Assembly (NCBI RefSeq): GCF_000711695.1
Contig: NW_013546928.1
Location: 1 to 64,000, forward strand
Direction of reading: 5' to 3'
Length of the DNA: 64,000 nucleotides
From: Tilletiaria anomala UBC 951
Taxonomy: Eukaryota; Basidiomycota; Exobasidiomycetes; Georgefischeriales; Tilletiariaceae
Positions 1 through 11,908 of the stretch are shown piece after piece. The translations under genes and the position numbers were made by a program. Under the pieces are notes generated by a model that saw nothing but the letters and a program-made list of their open reading frames with translations, had not been told where the DNA came from and did not search any database. Positions within the stretch are counted from its first letter, which is position 1, and the number at the start of each line of letters is the position of its first letter.

Positions 1-1183
1 GGTATGACAATGAGCAAGAGGAAAAGATAAGAGAGGAATGAGCGCCTGCGACCGAGAGTGTAGTGGAAGCGGCACTCGCGACATCCCCGCCTTGCAAGCA
101 AGGACAAGAGGGAGCCAAAGAGCGGAAAGAGTTGTATGACAAGTAATCTGGACAGTGTCCAGAGTAACAGTTGTCAAACTGTTAAGAACAGATACTACAC
201 TTGATCTAAGCCATATGGCCAGAAGAGTGGGGAAAGGAGAGAAAGAAAGATCAAATCGTCCTTCGAGAAGTATTTATACGCGTCCCGAACAATGGTGTTC
301 ATGCGAACCACTGCATGTGGAGGCGCGACCAAGATCAACATTTCGTTCCGCCGAGCCGGCCGACATCCAAGCTTTCGTCATGCCACATGCAACCCTGAGT
401 ACTCAAGACCAACACCGACAGATATGAAACCCACTCTCTCTTCGCCATTGCGCAGTACGTCCGGTACATGCCACGTCTCAACTTGAAGATGTTTCTCACA
501 ACTTTTTCCATCTTTGGAAGCATTCTATCGACACCTTCGAGCAAATTCAGCGGACCAGCGCCTATGTTCCTTGTGGCCCTGCTCCGTCGCAGTTCGACGA
601 AGGGTGAAGGCGGTGCCGCCGGATCCAGGGAAGGCGTTAAAGCGAGGGTATGAGGATGGCATTTCTTGGACTTACTCGAATGGAGGAGCAGGTTTTCTTA
701 GTTACACATTCCCTACATGTACTCATGTTCTGTAAATTGCTCCTGGAAACCATTCGCGAGACCCGTGGTCATCAGCGCATCAGCATATGTCGGTTCTGTG
801 CCAGTACTCTGGCGGCTCGCCTCGGCAGATATAGTCACATTGCTCGCCGACGCGGAACTAGAGCAGTCTGAAAAGCACATTCTTGCTGTTCGAGTGCCTC
901 TACAATGCTGGATGCTTGGTTGCCTTGAGTGTGGATCAGGATCAGCTATGGCAATACATGGACCTTCCTGCTACCCTGTCTGCACAGTCTGACTCGCTTC
1001 GCTGCCAGACTGTAGCAGGATCGGCGGTGGTGCATCACCCATGATGGTTGGAGCTGGAAAAAGCTGGCGCAGATCCCGGAGTGGGCAGCGCAGAGTTCGA
1101 GGGCGGTACGTTTGGTGTCGTCTCTGCAGAATTTCCATCAGCGACGTTGATTTGAATACGGAGCCTTGAATTGGCGGAGCAAA
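1..1183. other. left-edge stretch without a supportable gene
   Basis: This stretch lies downstream of the SSK1 stop codon. It holds only short open frames in all six frames. One plus-strand frame around 482-610 reads like a fragment of a helical protein, with residues such as HLEDVSHNFFHLWKHSIDTF, but it runs into stops and I do not recognise a family. It may be the tail of a gene cut by the window edge, a relic, or plain intergenic sequence. Confidence 0.4.
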
Positions 1184-4100
1184 TTATTTGGGCGTGGGGG
1201 TTTCTTGGATTGTCTGCGCGGTCCCGATCTCTAAATGCATCTTCTTCTTCTTTGGTGCGATATGGAGCTTGCTGGCCAACGCCATGGCCTGAGCATTCGG
1301 AATGCGGTCAAAGTTGCTTTGTATCTCCCGTGGTAGGTCTCGTGGTGAGTTAGCCGCAGCCCCAGCTGCGGCGACTTTCGGCACGCTTGCTTGACCCGTG
1401 TCGTCCACTTTGCCACCGCCAGGCTTGCTGGATTTCGGGTCTCTCCACCTGCTCACGCTCTCGGATACGAAACCCGAAAGCAAAATGTACTGCATGCTCC
1501 CCCATTCGATAATCTTCTTCTCCAGCCACTTGTGGTCGACCGGCTTGTTGAGGAAATCGTTGCAACCTGCTGCAAGCGCGGCGACACGATCCGAGTTGAA
1601 GGAAGAGGCTGTGAGCGCGACGATGATCACCGAAGCGCGGAATGGCGATGGCATTGGCACACGGGACGCTTCTGCGGATCCGGGCACTGAGAGCAAGCCG
1701 GAGCTCGTGCTGGCATAGCTACTGCCGATCTTGCCTCTACTCTCGCTCAGCCCTACTGACTGAGGCGAAGAAGGGGGCGGCGTGCCAGGGAAGATGCCAA
1801 TGTTGGCATGACGTTCCAGCCGTCGGATCTCCTTGGTTGCCTGAATACCATCCAAAACAGGCAATTGAATGTCCATCTACCCCATTTTTAGAGATCGTCA
1901 GCCTCAAAAGCCGTGCAATAGCGTTTGCACTGCACTCACAAAGATAATGTGAAATCCGCCATTGCGCCATTTGTCGATCGCCTCTCTGCCATTGTTTGCA
2001 ACCTCGTACTGGATATTCTTCCTACTCATGAACCGCGTCAGAATGCGAATGTTGATGGCATTATCTGTATTCGGGAGAAGTGGTCCAATCAGGAAAAGAT
2101 CCTCCGTGGGGAAATACATCTGCATTCCTCACCTTCGACAATTAGCACCTTGATAGGAGGCAAAATTGCTTCCCTCACAGGGGCCCTCTTAGGTCCTGTG
2201 CCACGACGTTGTGTTTGAGAAAAGCCAGCGCCGATGAGAAGACCGGCTTGTGGTTGAGCACTCGGCCGTGCGGCTCCTGCCGAAGGCTGCTGAACCATCG
2301 CGAACGACTGCCGCGCTTGCGCCAGAGAGTTCTTTGTACCTTTCAGCTTTGACGGGGAACGCCCCATGGGAGCATCATGCAGGGTACTAGGAGTCTTTGC
2401 TGCAGCGTTGAGATCAAAGCCGCGAAGAGGATGCGCTGGCAACGCGGTGGTGCTTTGAGGATTAGCCCGCTGGAATCCTAGCGCACCATGAAGATTCGCC
2501 TGGCCAGATACCGCGCGATCGGCTGCTCCTCCTAAGATCGCCTGAACCTGCTTCTTGTGCATTCGATCGGGATCAGAACCCAGTGAAGGTGTCATCGCAG
2601 GAGATTGTGCTGCCGCGGCAGCGACCTGCGGCGCAACATCTGCAATGTGCTGCGGCAGAGGCCCCACAACCGGCGGTGCACTGCCATTCAGCACGCTCTC
2701 GATACCAACTTGTGGTGTGAGCAGAGTCGAGATCGACGGGCTATTGGGTACGGCAGAAGTATTTGAGCCAGGGCGCAGGTTCCTCTGGCTTTGTCTGGGC
2801 GACTGATCCGTGGCTGCTAATCCCCCTTTCCGTAAAGATGAGCTGAGACTGCGGTGAACCATACCTGGCCCTGCACTTGCTCCTTCGGTTTGCGAGTCTG
2901 CTGCACCTCCGCCACTACTTGCACCAGCGCCAACGGCTGTACCAGCGCTAGGGTCCTCCCTGATCGTGCTGCCCGCGTTACCCTTGGCTGAAGACGAGCT
3001 GCGAATACTGTTCGATTTGGGACGGAAGTAGATCCCTGCCGGCCGGCCGTCGGGGGATTGCACGACCAAGCCTCTTGCAGCACCGTCGCCCAGTCTGAAA
3101 GCCGCTTCACCAAAATACTCAAGTGCATCGACTGACATGGGACTGCTAGGCCTGCTGGACGATACTCCCGTTGTACTTCGGTGAGACCTGGCGGATGCGG
3201 ATGCAGTATCAGATGAATCATGAGCGCTGTCGATTCTGTTCGCCTTAAGAAGCCCCTGGTTGCTCGATTTGGGTGTGGTCGATTTCTCTGGCTCCATGCG
3301 CGCGTCCGCAGGCGGTAAATCGCTCAAGCGTAGAGAGTACCGATTTTCCTTGGTTGACGACGGCGAATGCGGCAGAGCCTCGGCATGAGGGCTTTGCAAC
3401 GGTGGCTTCGTCGAAGCAGATCGAAGCAGCACTTGATCTGGGTGACTGGCTTGCGGCAACAGCGGAAGTGTCGGCGTGACCGGATTCACCAAGCGGGGCA
3501 ATACATTCTGCCCGCTTGTTTCTGCATTGGCAGCGTCAGCGGTGGAGGAACCACCTGCAGAGAAATCAAAGGGTCGATTGTAGCTCGCGAACAACGCTGG
3601 CGACTTGGGCGAGGTAGCAATGGGGTGGAAGAAAGGGTCTATGAGTGGTTTATGCAGGGCTGTATGCAGTGTGGTCAGCAGCCGTCTCATTCCCGCTGGC
3701 TTGGGAACGACGATGATCGCCGGCAAAGAGATGCCGGTACCAGCCACCAAGCTCTCTGAGATGGGACACACGACATCCCGCACCATTCGGAAGTTGGCCA
3801 GACTGGTAAAGTAGATAATTGTCGTGGTGCATTCCTGCAGCTCTGTGCCGGACCTGCTGTCCGAGGCAATGGGACTGGTCGGTCTGCTCGGTGCAGCGGT
3901 ATAGGCACTTCTGCTCGGCGCCCCGACTTCCGCATCTAGGACGCGCTGGACTTGGGGGCTGGACCGAGGACGAGGCGGGAAGGCAGGCCGGCCCATTTGT
4001 TCAGGCGACGAAGGAACGCTGGCGCCGAGCGAGCCTTGAAGGTGGAGGGCCGATTGCAGCAGGGGAACGGCTGAGAGAATGCGCAGGAGCTCCACTTGAA

Positions 4101-6119
4101 GCGTTCGAATGTCGTCATCGATCATGAGAAAGGTAAATGGTTCGATGCGCTGTGGCCCGCCAGTGCTTGCGCTGCACTCGGGTTCCGCAGAAGAGGTTGC
4201 AGTGGAACTCGTGGCAGGCCCAACGAGCGGCGCCGGCTCGCCAGTGATGGGGTTGAGCACAGCCGCTGATTGTGAAGTAGCTAGTCCTGCTTCGACGGAT
4301 GTGTTGGCAGGATTGCCCGCTCGGGGAACGGACAAATCGCTCGGATAATTAACCAGCACGGGTTTGCCATCCGACAATGCGACCGCCGTGCGCGGTGCAT
4401 GCCCCAACGACGATGGCTGCTGTTTTGGCTCTTGCGTGTGCGAAGGAGGAGATTGAAATGCAGCTGATTGCCAATACTCCCTCCCAAGCTGCCCACCCAC
4501 ATCCTCATCTTGCAGCGGAAGCCTCGCGACGTCCATATCGCACAGCGCTAGGAACATTCCGACTTGCTCGGCGAATGCGCTATCGTGCCTGGCGCGTACA
4601 GCCACTTTTTTTCCATGTAACTCTTGCGTTGCAAGCGTTTCCAGCTCCTTGAAGGAAGGCTCCCGGCCGAGTGTGATGCTCGGCAAAAAGCGCTGCCGTC
4701 CCGCTCGATCCGCTTCCTCCAGTTCAGCTGCTTCGACTAGCTTGGCGCCCGAGCGGAGCAGCGCACTTAGGAAGTACGTCACTCGCAATCCTGCAGGTTT
4801 TGTCGGCTGTGCCTCCATTGCCTCGTGGCCCGCGAATGCAGCATCCTTGGTGACGCGGCCGCTCCGCAACTCGATGCCAGCTCGTGCGAGTACAGATTGA
4901 CACACCAAATTCCCGCTGTTTCCCAGGTCGATATGGTCGATCTGACAGTCGGAATAAAGTGCAGCCTCAATCGTGCAGCGTAGTGTTCCAGCATCGGCGG
5001 CTGCCGCTGGCTGGGTCCGCGTGTATACCTCTAGCTTCGACCCAAAAGGTGCGATGTGAAGCACGCGAGAGAAAAACTACAGAATCACAAGATGGGTCAG
5101 TCCTTGTCCTGCAACAATGCTTATTGTTTTGCGCGTCCACTCACATGTATGACGCCAAAGCGCAGAGCACCTTCGTCTCCAAGGACGCTGCATCCGGTTG
5201 GCATTCTTCTGCGCTTTTCTCGTGCCGGATCCGTCGCTGCATTGCCTCCAGCGACCTGTAACTGGGGGTGCCCATAGTTACCCTCATCGTCGTTGATGAG
5301 CTGAATGATGAGCTGAATCTTCTTGCCGGCAGCCTGACCTGACACAACATCCGCGGCGCGCTGGACCAGCTCATTGATGTCGAAAGTGGTGCTGCGTCCA
5401 TCCGGCGGCGACACACCTGAAGCTGGCGCTTGAAAGACAGCATTTGGTGCGGCAGCCCCGCCGGGCGAAGAATTAGAAGGTACATGCGTTTCTGGCGAAG
5501 TTGATCGTTCCTGCCCTTCGAGCAAGCGGGGCACCGCACCCGCTCCGACAGCACCTGACGCGCAGAGCCAATTGACAGCCTTGAACGTTTCCAGAAGCGC
5601 CTCCACACTCGTAACGGGCAGATGCAAGCCCGTGCAGCTGAATCTTTCATGGCTAGGGTCGAGCAGATGTGGAGGGATCAGCTGCAGGAGTGTTGCGATC
5701 GGTAACTGTAGATATTCGGCGACAGTTTCGGCGATTGCTGATGATTGTGTGTCGTGACTGGTCCGCACAACGTCGCCTTGGGCAGGTCCTGCATATACCG
5801 CCGAAATCTGTTCCCCAATCTGGTTTCTGAGAACAGGCGCAGCGTTGGTTGCTGTACTGAGCGCATGGTCAGCGACACAATTTGTTCCAGCTTGCTGTAT
5901 GCTGCCTTCCCAATATGCTGCGTCGCTTGGCGGCCGCAGATCTCCCAACCTGCTGTACGGCGGCGCGCTGAATGTCCGGTCCGGAACAGGTCTCGCTGCT
6001 GCAGAGGACGAAGGTTGGAGAAGTAGTGCTTTTGCCGATTGAAAAACAGCATCATGGGGAGCGGCAGGTACAGCGCCAGGCCGTATACGGCTTGCGCCGA
6101 CCGGGCTGAGGTCGAGCAT
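1184..6119 (-). CDS. SSK1: SSK1-type response regulator of the HOG stress pathway
   Basis: Four exons: 6119-5145, 5076-2133, 2064-1940 and 1876-1184, with introns of 68, 68 and 63 bp, giving 1578 residues in frame. The receiver domain is split over exons 2-4. It starts KVLIVEDNAINIRIL, with the acidic pair at about residues 1306-1307; the phospho-acceptor is Asp1350 in IFMDIQLPVLDG, followed by VALTAS and NKPV with the conserved Lys. A Ser/Pro-rich insert of about 55 residues separates the phospho-Asp part from the VALTAS strand, as is usual in fungal Ssk1. The first about 1300 residues are low-complexity Ser/Ala/Pro. In this family the unphosphorylated regulator activates the Ssk2-type MAPKKK of the HOG pathway, downstream of a histidine kinase and a Ypd1-type phosphotransfer protein. 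The first in-frame ATG at 6119 was chosen; the open frame continues upstream without another ATG, so an extra 5' exon cannot be excluded. Confidence 0.9.
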
Positions 6120-6683
6120 TTCGACAAGCTGGCTTTGGCTCAACCACTGCACAGCGCTGCTTGCTCTAGCGTGATCGCGGCCGTTGCAGCAGGCCTTTGA
6201 GCGTTCGCGCTTTCGACACGACAGCAAAGCTGGCCGATCAGCGAGAAGAGCCCATCGTTGTACCTTCAGCGTCCACCTTGTCCATCCGATGTCCTGTCCA
6301 ATATGTATTGTCCTCGCAACATGGTCTCACCATGGCATCATCGCCACTATGCTGAGTTTAATGGACACTGCGCGGCTATCGGTGACTTTTCACGTCGGCG
6401 ACTTTTCTGAAGGCACGCGCCGAAAGACAGGAGCTGAGGTTGTAAAAGTATTACCCCAACCGTCCGGATATCGAAGTGCAAGCTAGGTAAAGACGTATCA
6501 AAACAATGTCACCCTGCGTAACTCGCCATTCGCCAATTACGATTCCTTGCGCACTCTAATTTGTGTGTGTCTGCACATGTACAAATCAGCGGAGCTCCTC
6601 CCGTTCCTCGCGGCTCCGGGCGTGGGTGTGAGCCGGTTCACACCACTTTTCTAAACCCACTCCTCCCTACTCATTTGCGCACA
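6120..6683. other. intergenic, MIC60 3' side / SSK1 5' side
   Basis: This separates the stop of MIC60 from the start of SSK1, both on the minus strand, so it should hold the MIC60 terminator and the SSK1 promoter. I see no gene in it. Confidence 0.5.
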
Positions 6684-9012
6684 TCACGCATTCAGCAGAG
6701 ACAAGTACCTTGTCTCGCTCTTGACAGCCTCGAGCGCCTGGCTCACCTCGAGCCTGTTGCGCGCTGCACGGAGCCAATCCTGCGCGAGGATCTTGCCCCA
6801 GCCCTGCAGCTGATTCACTTCCCTTGCCGCGCCGTCGAGGTCTTCGCGCTGGAGTAGGTACTCTGCACGCGCGAGGATGCTGGGCACGTCCTGCTGCTGC
6901 TTCTCGCCAATCACCGGCGCGGATCCAGAAGAGGCCGATGCGCGCTTCTTGAAGAGGAGTGGGGCGAGCAGCGCGCTGGTCGCATGCGCGAGCACGCCCG
7001 CGTTCTCAGGCAAGAGGGCCGTGCGTAGGACAGCCGGACTGACCTTGTCCTGGAACCACGTGGAGAGTGTGATAAACGAATCCACTCCCTCGTCCGGGAT
7101 GGGAGATTGGTCAAGGTATGACAGTACGCTGGAGATGATTGGGCTGTCCGTCGCCGAAGCGTTGGCCTTGAGACGACGTAATGAGTCGCGGAAGGGCTGC
7201 TTGCCAGCAAGGAGGATGGCCTCGTCTTCTCCGCCGTCGTCTGATGCACAACCGTCCTGCACAAGCCCAGGACTATTGATAACGGTTTGCAGCGCCCTGA
7301 TGCTGGCCATAAGCGTGTTCAGCCTGCTGCTGCTCTCCATCTCCTTCCCGTTCTCCCGCGTGACGTTCTCCAGATGCTTCACCTGCGTTGCGAGCTCGGC
7401 GAGCCTGGCTAGGCGCCCGCCGCGCTCCTGCTCAACGCGCGCTTTGATGTCTCGCATCCACCTGCGCTGTAGCTCGATCCCTTGTGCGATGACCTCCTCG
7501 CGCAGGCGCTCGTTGATTAGCTCGCTCTGCGTTGCAAGCTCCGCCTGCAACTTGGTCTGGTACTCCTTGACCTGCTTGGTGCTCTCCACCTCAAAGTTCT
7601 TGTGCCACTCCTCGTCCTTCTTGGTCAGGTCCTGGTTCGCGCGTTCCGAGGCGCGCGACAGCTCCGCCTCGTACTTGGATTGCTGCTGCTTGAGCGCGGC
7701 ATCCACGCGCGCCGCCTCCTGCTCCTTAATGGCATCGAGGCGGTCGGTGAGCTTCTCCAAGTCCGCACGTGCGAGGTTCAGCACCTCTTTCGCCTGGAAG
7801 CTGCTTGTGGCCGGTGCATCCTTGATGAACTGCGCTAGGTCGTCGATTGTCGATGCAAGTTGTGCGATCACGGGTTCTGACGATGAGCTGGCAAGCTTGG
7901 AGATCGCAGGCGCCAGCAGAGGCAGCTGTGGGGCACCAGGATCAGGACGCAGAGCGGCCTTGCTCTCGTTGGAGGCGGACAGAGGTCGGTCGGAGCGAGG
8001 TGCGATATAGCCGGCAGGCGGCTCGTGCTGCAACGGCAAAGGCTCAGACCAGGGTTTCGTTGGAGCGGCAACTTGGTCAGATGACTTTCCGCCGGTCAAG
8101 TTACCGATCGGCTTTGGGTTCCCTTCTTCAGTATTGGGCTGGTTTCCAAAGAAGACCTTGACACCACCTGCAAGCCCGCGGGTCTCTCTGAGTGCACCAG
8201 CTTTGGCGTCCTTCGCGCCGCCGACGAGCTCTTGCGCCTTTGCGCGCACCTCATCCTCTGCACGCTGAGCAGCCTGTTTGGCCTGCTCGACAAGCTGTTC
8301 AGAGCGCTGCTTGGCAGACTGGTATAGCTCCTGTCCTTTTTCCTGTGCGTCTTTGCTCGCGCTCTGCACCTCCAGCTTGGCTTTGCGAGCTTCGCGTGCG
8401 GCCTTGTCCCTAGCCTCTGCAAGCAAAGTGCGAACGTCCTTTTCGCCTTGCCCACCCGTACTGCTGCTGTCGCCGCTGAACGTGCGCGAGGCAGCGCCAG
8501 AGAGTGAGCTGTATACCGCCTTGCCGATCGATGCAGCCTTGCCGGCGGCTTCGGTGACAGAGACATCCTCCAGGTCGTATTGGTCCACAAAGTCCATGAT
8601 CTTCTCGCCCAAAGGCACGGACTCGGTGAAAAAGCCGGCATAGCGATCAGAGCGCGTTGCAAGCGCCACGGAGCCGCCGTAGAAGAAGAGTGTGCTGAAT
8701 GTTGCATACAAGAGGAAGCGACGTCCAAAGGAGCGTCTGCGAGTTGTGGGCTCGCCACCGGTGTAGTTCTGAAGGAATGAGGCCCAAGCAAAGGTACACA
8801 AGGCAGCGGTTAGCCAACAAGCAATGTATGCTATCCCTTTTCTCCCTATGATGGGTCCTCACCACTGCACTTACACCGGTCCTGGACGGCGGAATGTCGC
8901 TGGCGTGGCGGCGGATGGTCATGGACGCATACCGGTAGCTGGCCGAGGCGGGCCGCCGGGGTGCTCCGACCCTTGCGGCCGAGTGGGCGCTGAGCGTTGC
9001 CGCGCGATTCAT
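6684..9012 (-). CDS. MIC60: MICOS complex subunit Mic60 (mitofilin)
   Basis: Two exons (9012-8875 and 8768-6684; a 106-bp intron with a GTAAGT donor) encode 740 residues. The N-terminus is rich in Arg, Ala and Ser and lacks acidic residues over the first about 35, as in a mitochondrial presequence. A single membrane segment lies at about residues 64-83 (FLLYATFSTLFFYGGSVALA). Then follow a charged Ala/Lys/Glu linker, a long coiled coil (many LxxQxEA-type heptads, roughly residues 300-480) and a C-terminal mitofilin signature region (DGAAREVNQLQGWGKILAQD). The length and order fit fungal Mic60, an inner-membrane protein that shapes crista junctions and contacts the outer membrane. It shares a 517-bp divergent upstream region with IPI3. 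Confidence 0.93.
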
Positions 9013-9529
9013 CGTGCACCGAGGCGTGCGAGCGGGAGCGCGTCAGCTGTCGCTCCTGTGGTTTTTGTGATGGACACAAAGCCAAGCTCCGTTCCTTTCG
9101 TCCCATCGACCAAGAGGAGAGCTGTGAGGCATGGAGGGAGCCAAAAGCAGCATGGGGCCAATGAGCCATCGTAAGTTTGCTGGATGATGTGAGTGACGCT
9201 TCTCGCTCTCGCTCGCCCGTCGGATCGATCGGAAGACAAAGTTGCACCGAATTCATACCATTCATTCTTTAACAATAAAAGAAAGAATACTTAAGCATTC
9301 CGCCCAAATTTCCATTTCTTAATGCGACGAACGAAGCATACCTCGATTTTTGGAGGGGGAGGACGATCACCTTTGCATAAGTCTGACATGAAGCTTTGGG
9401 AGCAACACAAGCACCGAACAGCTCTGCAGTGCCATCCTTACGCACCCCTCGTTAGAATCCCACTCAAATTCAGAGTTGCCTACGGCAGTATCTGCAGGCG
9501 GTCGTGTGTGTGAGCCTCGTTGCTGCAAG
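9013..9529. promoter_or_regulatory. divergent upstream region of MIC60 and IPI3
   Basis: The starts of MIC60 (minus) and IPI3 (plus) face away from each other across 517 bp, so the two promoters must share this stretch. A short A-rich segment lies near 9265-9295. I could not assign specific factor sites. Confidence 0.45.
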
Positions 9530-11842
9530 ATGGCTTCTTCGTCCTCCTCGGCATTCACAGCGAGCGGTTGCCCAGCTGCGCGCGAAGCCATCCTGGTATC
9601 GACCACCTCGACGCCGGCGCAGCCCTCATCGCTGCTTTTGCTCGATGTGCAGCTTCCGAATATGACGAATCCGCTGATCTCTTTCAGACTGCAGCAACCC
9701 CACTCCATCGGGCAAGAGAAGCTCGACTTTGTCCCGACGGCAGCTGGAGCTGCAGCGCTGCACAATGCGACCGGCAGCGGCGGTGGCAACTCCGCAGGGG
9801 ATGCAGGAGGGTACGTCGTGACGCAAGCAGAAAACTCGTCCGTCTTGACGACTCACAACTTCCAGTCGCCACAACTGCTCGCGAGGATCATCCTGCCACA
9901 GCGGATGACATGCCTCCAGCTCAACGCTCGCTTTCACCTGCTTGCCGCTGGTCTGTCCGATGGGCGAATCTCCGTATGGGACATCAAGACGGGAGAGCTG
10001 ATCGCAAACGGATTCGATGCGCACTACCGTCCGGTCAGTGTTCTGCGATGGACGAGTGACGGGTCGGCTCTGCTCAGCGGCGGTGAGGATGGCCGAATCT
10101 GCGTTTGGACACTTGCAGCGATTCTCGATCCTCTGCAATCCCACTCTTCCTCATCCTCGTCTGTCGGCACGGGAGCATATTCTGCGCGCTCCAACACCCA
10201 GCCGATTCCTTACGCCCTTTTCACGGACCATACACTCTCCATCACCTCCTTGTGTCTCAGCACCGGCACTTTCCCCTCCGAAGCGACGCTCTGGTCAGCT
10301 AGCCTGGACGGAAGCGTCAAGCACTGGTCGCTGCGCACACGCACACTACTCAGTACGTTCATCCTGCCGCGTCCAGTCGCGCAGCTACAGCTCGACGCGA
10401 GCAATCGATTCTTCCTCGCAAGCACCGTGCCGCCTCACGCAACATCGACGCAAGCTGGCGACGGCGCCGACCACAGCAAGGCGAGTACCATAGGAAGCAA
10501 TACCCTCTTCAAGGTAGATCTATTCCGCCGCGCCAAAGTCAGCTCCGCTGCTGCAACCGGGAAAGCAGGCTGGGGGTCCACAAAGGGCAAGACTTCAAAC
10601 AGAACCGGAGTAGCCAATACTTCGACCGCGCTAGCATTCGAGGCGCGGGGGGGACACGCACCCTCGGAGGTCGAGCGGATCAGCGCGGAGAACGGCATGG
10701 ACAAAAGAACCGATGAGGCTGGCTCGATATCCCGTCTTCCATTCTCGGAAGCGATCACGTCGCTCTGCTTATCGCTCTCTTCGACTGTCGCGCTTGTCGG
10801 CACTGCTTCCGCGCGTATCCACTTCGTCGACTTGTCCAGCTTCCAGATCTTACGCAGCATCAGCTTGCTCGCCACACTGTCTTCATCGAGCAATACATCA
10901 GTAGCTGCAGCAGGGCAATCGAGCAGTCGCGCCGCGTCTCCGGTCATCTCCAACATCCGCAGCATGCTCACTCCGCCGGATCTGCTCAGCAGCCTCACCG
11001 GTTCCTCTTCCTTTGCATCCACAAACGGCTCGGGCGCACCGAGCAGCATCATCTCGCCATTGCAGCAGTCTGTTGAGGCGTCGCTGCGGGCTGCCAACAG
11101 GACTCGACGGTACATTCCTGCGCCGATCCTCGCTTCACAGTTCGACCGTATCACTCGCCGGGCCGCTGCGGAGCAGCAGCGCCCACAGCAGCAGTCACAG
11201 GCGAAGCAGTTCTCGAGCGCCGATACAGGTGCTTGTCAAGGTGGAGCACTGGCGCCTGCTGCTAGTGGCGGCACTCGGCCGGCTACTACTGCAGCTAGTG
11301 GTCCCAACCCAACTCGAGTGGCGCACGTGTACGCTGGTCGGCCCGTTCGCCTCGTCGCCAACGTTTCGGAGGCACAAGGCGAACAAGACTTGCTGACGCG
11401 TTTCATCTCGCCTAGTTTCTTTGAAGGGCTGTTGAAGCCCCTCGGCCCCGCGGACGCTTACGCCTCACCCTCGCCATCCCCAGCCCTCTCTACCGGTCAA
11501 ACATTGGCTTTTGCGCACAACGGGCCCGCTGTGGAGGACATGATCAGCCTCGATCAACCTGACGCGACGCTGCAAAGCAAGAAGCGCAAAGGCGGGGCGG
11601 ACGAAACCAATGAAGAACGCCCCACCCGCTCTGATGCCCACAAACCAGGCATCGACCCTTCGCACGGCCGATGTCATGCGGGTGATCACGTTCTACGCGC
11701 TGAAAATGCGGAGTTAAAGAGCCTGGTGGCCCAGGCGAAGGCTCTCAACGATGAAATGTGGAAGAAACTCCAGGAACTCGAGCAGGTGAACGGAGCGAGA
11801 GATCAAGCGGGAGATGTGCAAATGAGCAATGTGCAACGATGA
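9530..11842 (+). CDS. IPI3: WD-repeat pre-rRNA processing protein Ipi3
   Basis: A single exon of 770 residues, starting at the first ATG of the frame. WD40 blades are visible in the first half: HLLAAGLSDGRISVWDIKTG, ALLSGGEDGRICVWTL and LWSASLDGSVKHWSL. The order matches Ipi3/WDR18, the scaffold of the Rix1 complex (with Ipi1 and Rix1), which acts on pre-60S particles during ITS2 processing. The C-terminus carries a short coiled coil (RAENAELKSLVAQAKALNDE) as in Ipi3 orthologues. Between the blades there are Ser/Ala/Gln-rich insertions, making the protein longer than yeast Ipi3 (about 555 residues). Its 3' end faces that of NCA2 with only 66 bp between the stop codons. Confidence 0.8.
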   Translation: MASSSSSAFTASGCPAAREAILVSTTSTPAQPSSLLLLDVQLPNMTNPLISFRLQQPHSIGQEKLDFVPTAAGAAALHNATGSGGGNSAGDAGGYVVTQAENSSVLTTHNFQSPQLLARIILPQRMTCLQLNARFHLLAAGLSDGRISVWDIKTGELIANGFDAHYRPVSVLRWTSDGSALLSGGEDGRICVWTLAAILDPLQSHSSSSSSVGTGAYSARSNTQPIPYALFTDHTLSITSLCLSTGTFPSEATLWSASLDGSVKHWSLRTRTLLSTFILPRPVAQLQLDASNRFFLASTVPPHATSTQAGDGADHSKASTIGSNTLFKVDLFRRAKVSSAAATGKAGWGSTKGKTSNRTGVANTSTALAFEARGGHAPSEVERISAENGMDKRTDEAGSISRLPFSEAITSLCLSLSSTVALVGTASARIHFVDLSSFQILRSISLLATLSSSSNTSVAAAGQSSSRAASPVISNIRSMLTPPDLLSSLTGSSSFASTNGSGAPSSIISPLQQSVEASLRAANRTRRYIPAPILASQFDRITRRAAAEQQRPQQQSQAKQFSSADTGACQGGALAPAASGGTRPATTAASGPNPTRVAHVYAGRPVRLVANVSEAQGEQDLLTRFISPSFFEGLLKPLGPADAYASPSPSPALSTGQTLAFAHNGPAVEDMISLDQPDATLQSKKRKGGADETNEERPTRSDAHKPGIDPSHGRCHAGDHVLRAENAELKSLVAQAKALNDEMWKKLQELEQVNGARDQAGDVQMSNVQR

Positions 11843-11908
11843 CCGTGGCGACGATCGTCGTTTGCTACCAAGTGTATGCTACATGTATCAAATCCATCGT
11901 GCTGCATC

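Noticed and set aside
6877-8010. 377-codon plus-strand open frame opposite MIC60
   Set aside because: It lies antisense to the coiled-coil part of MIC60, where biased codons keep the other strand open; it has low-complexity Ser/Ala composition and no motif.
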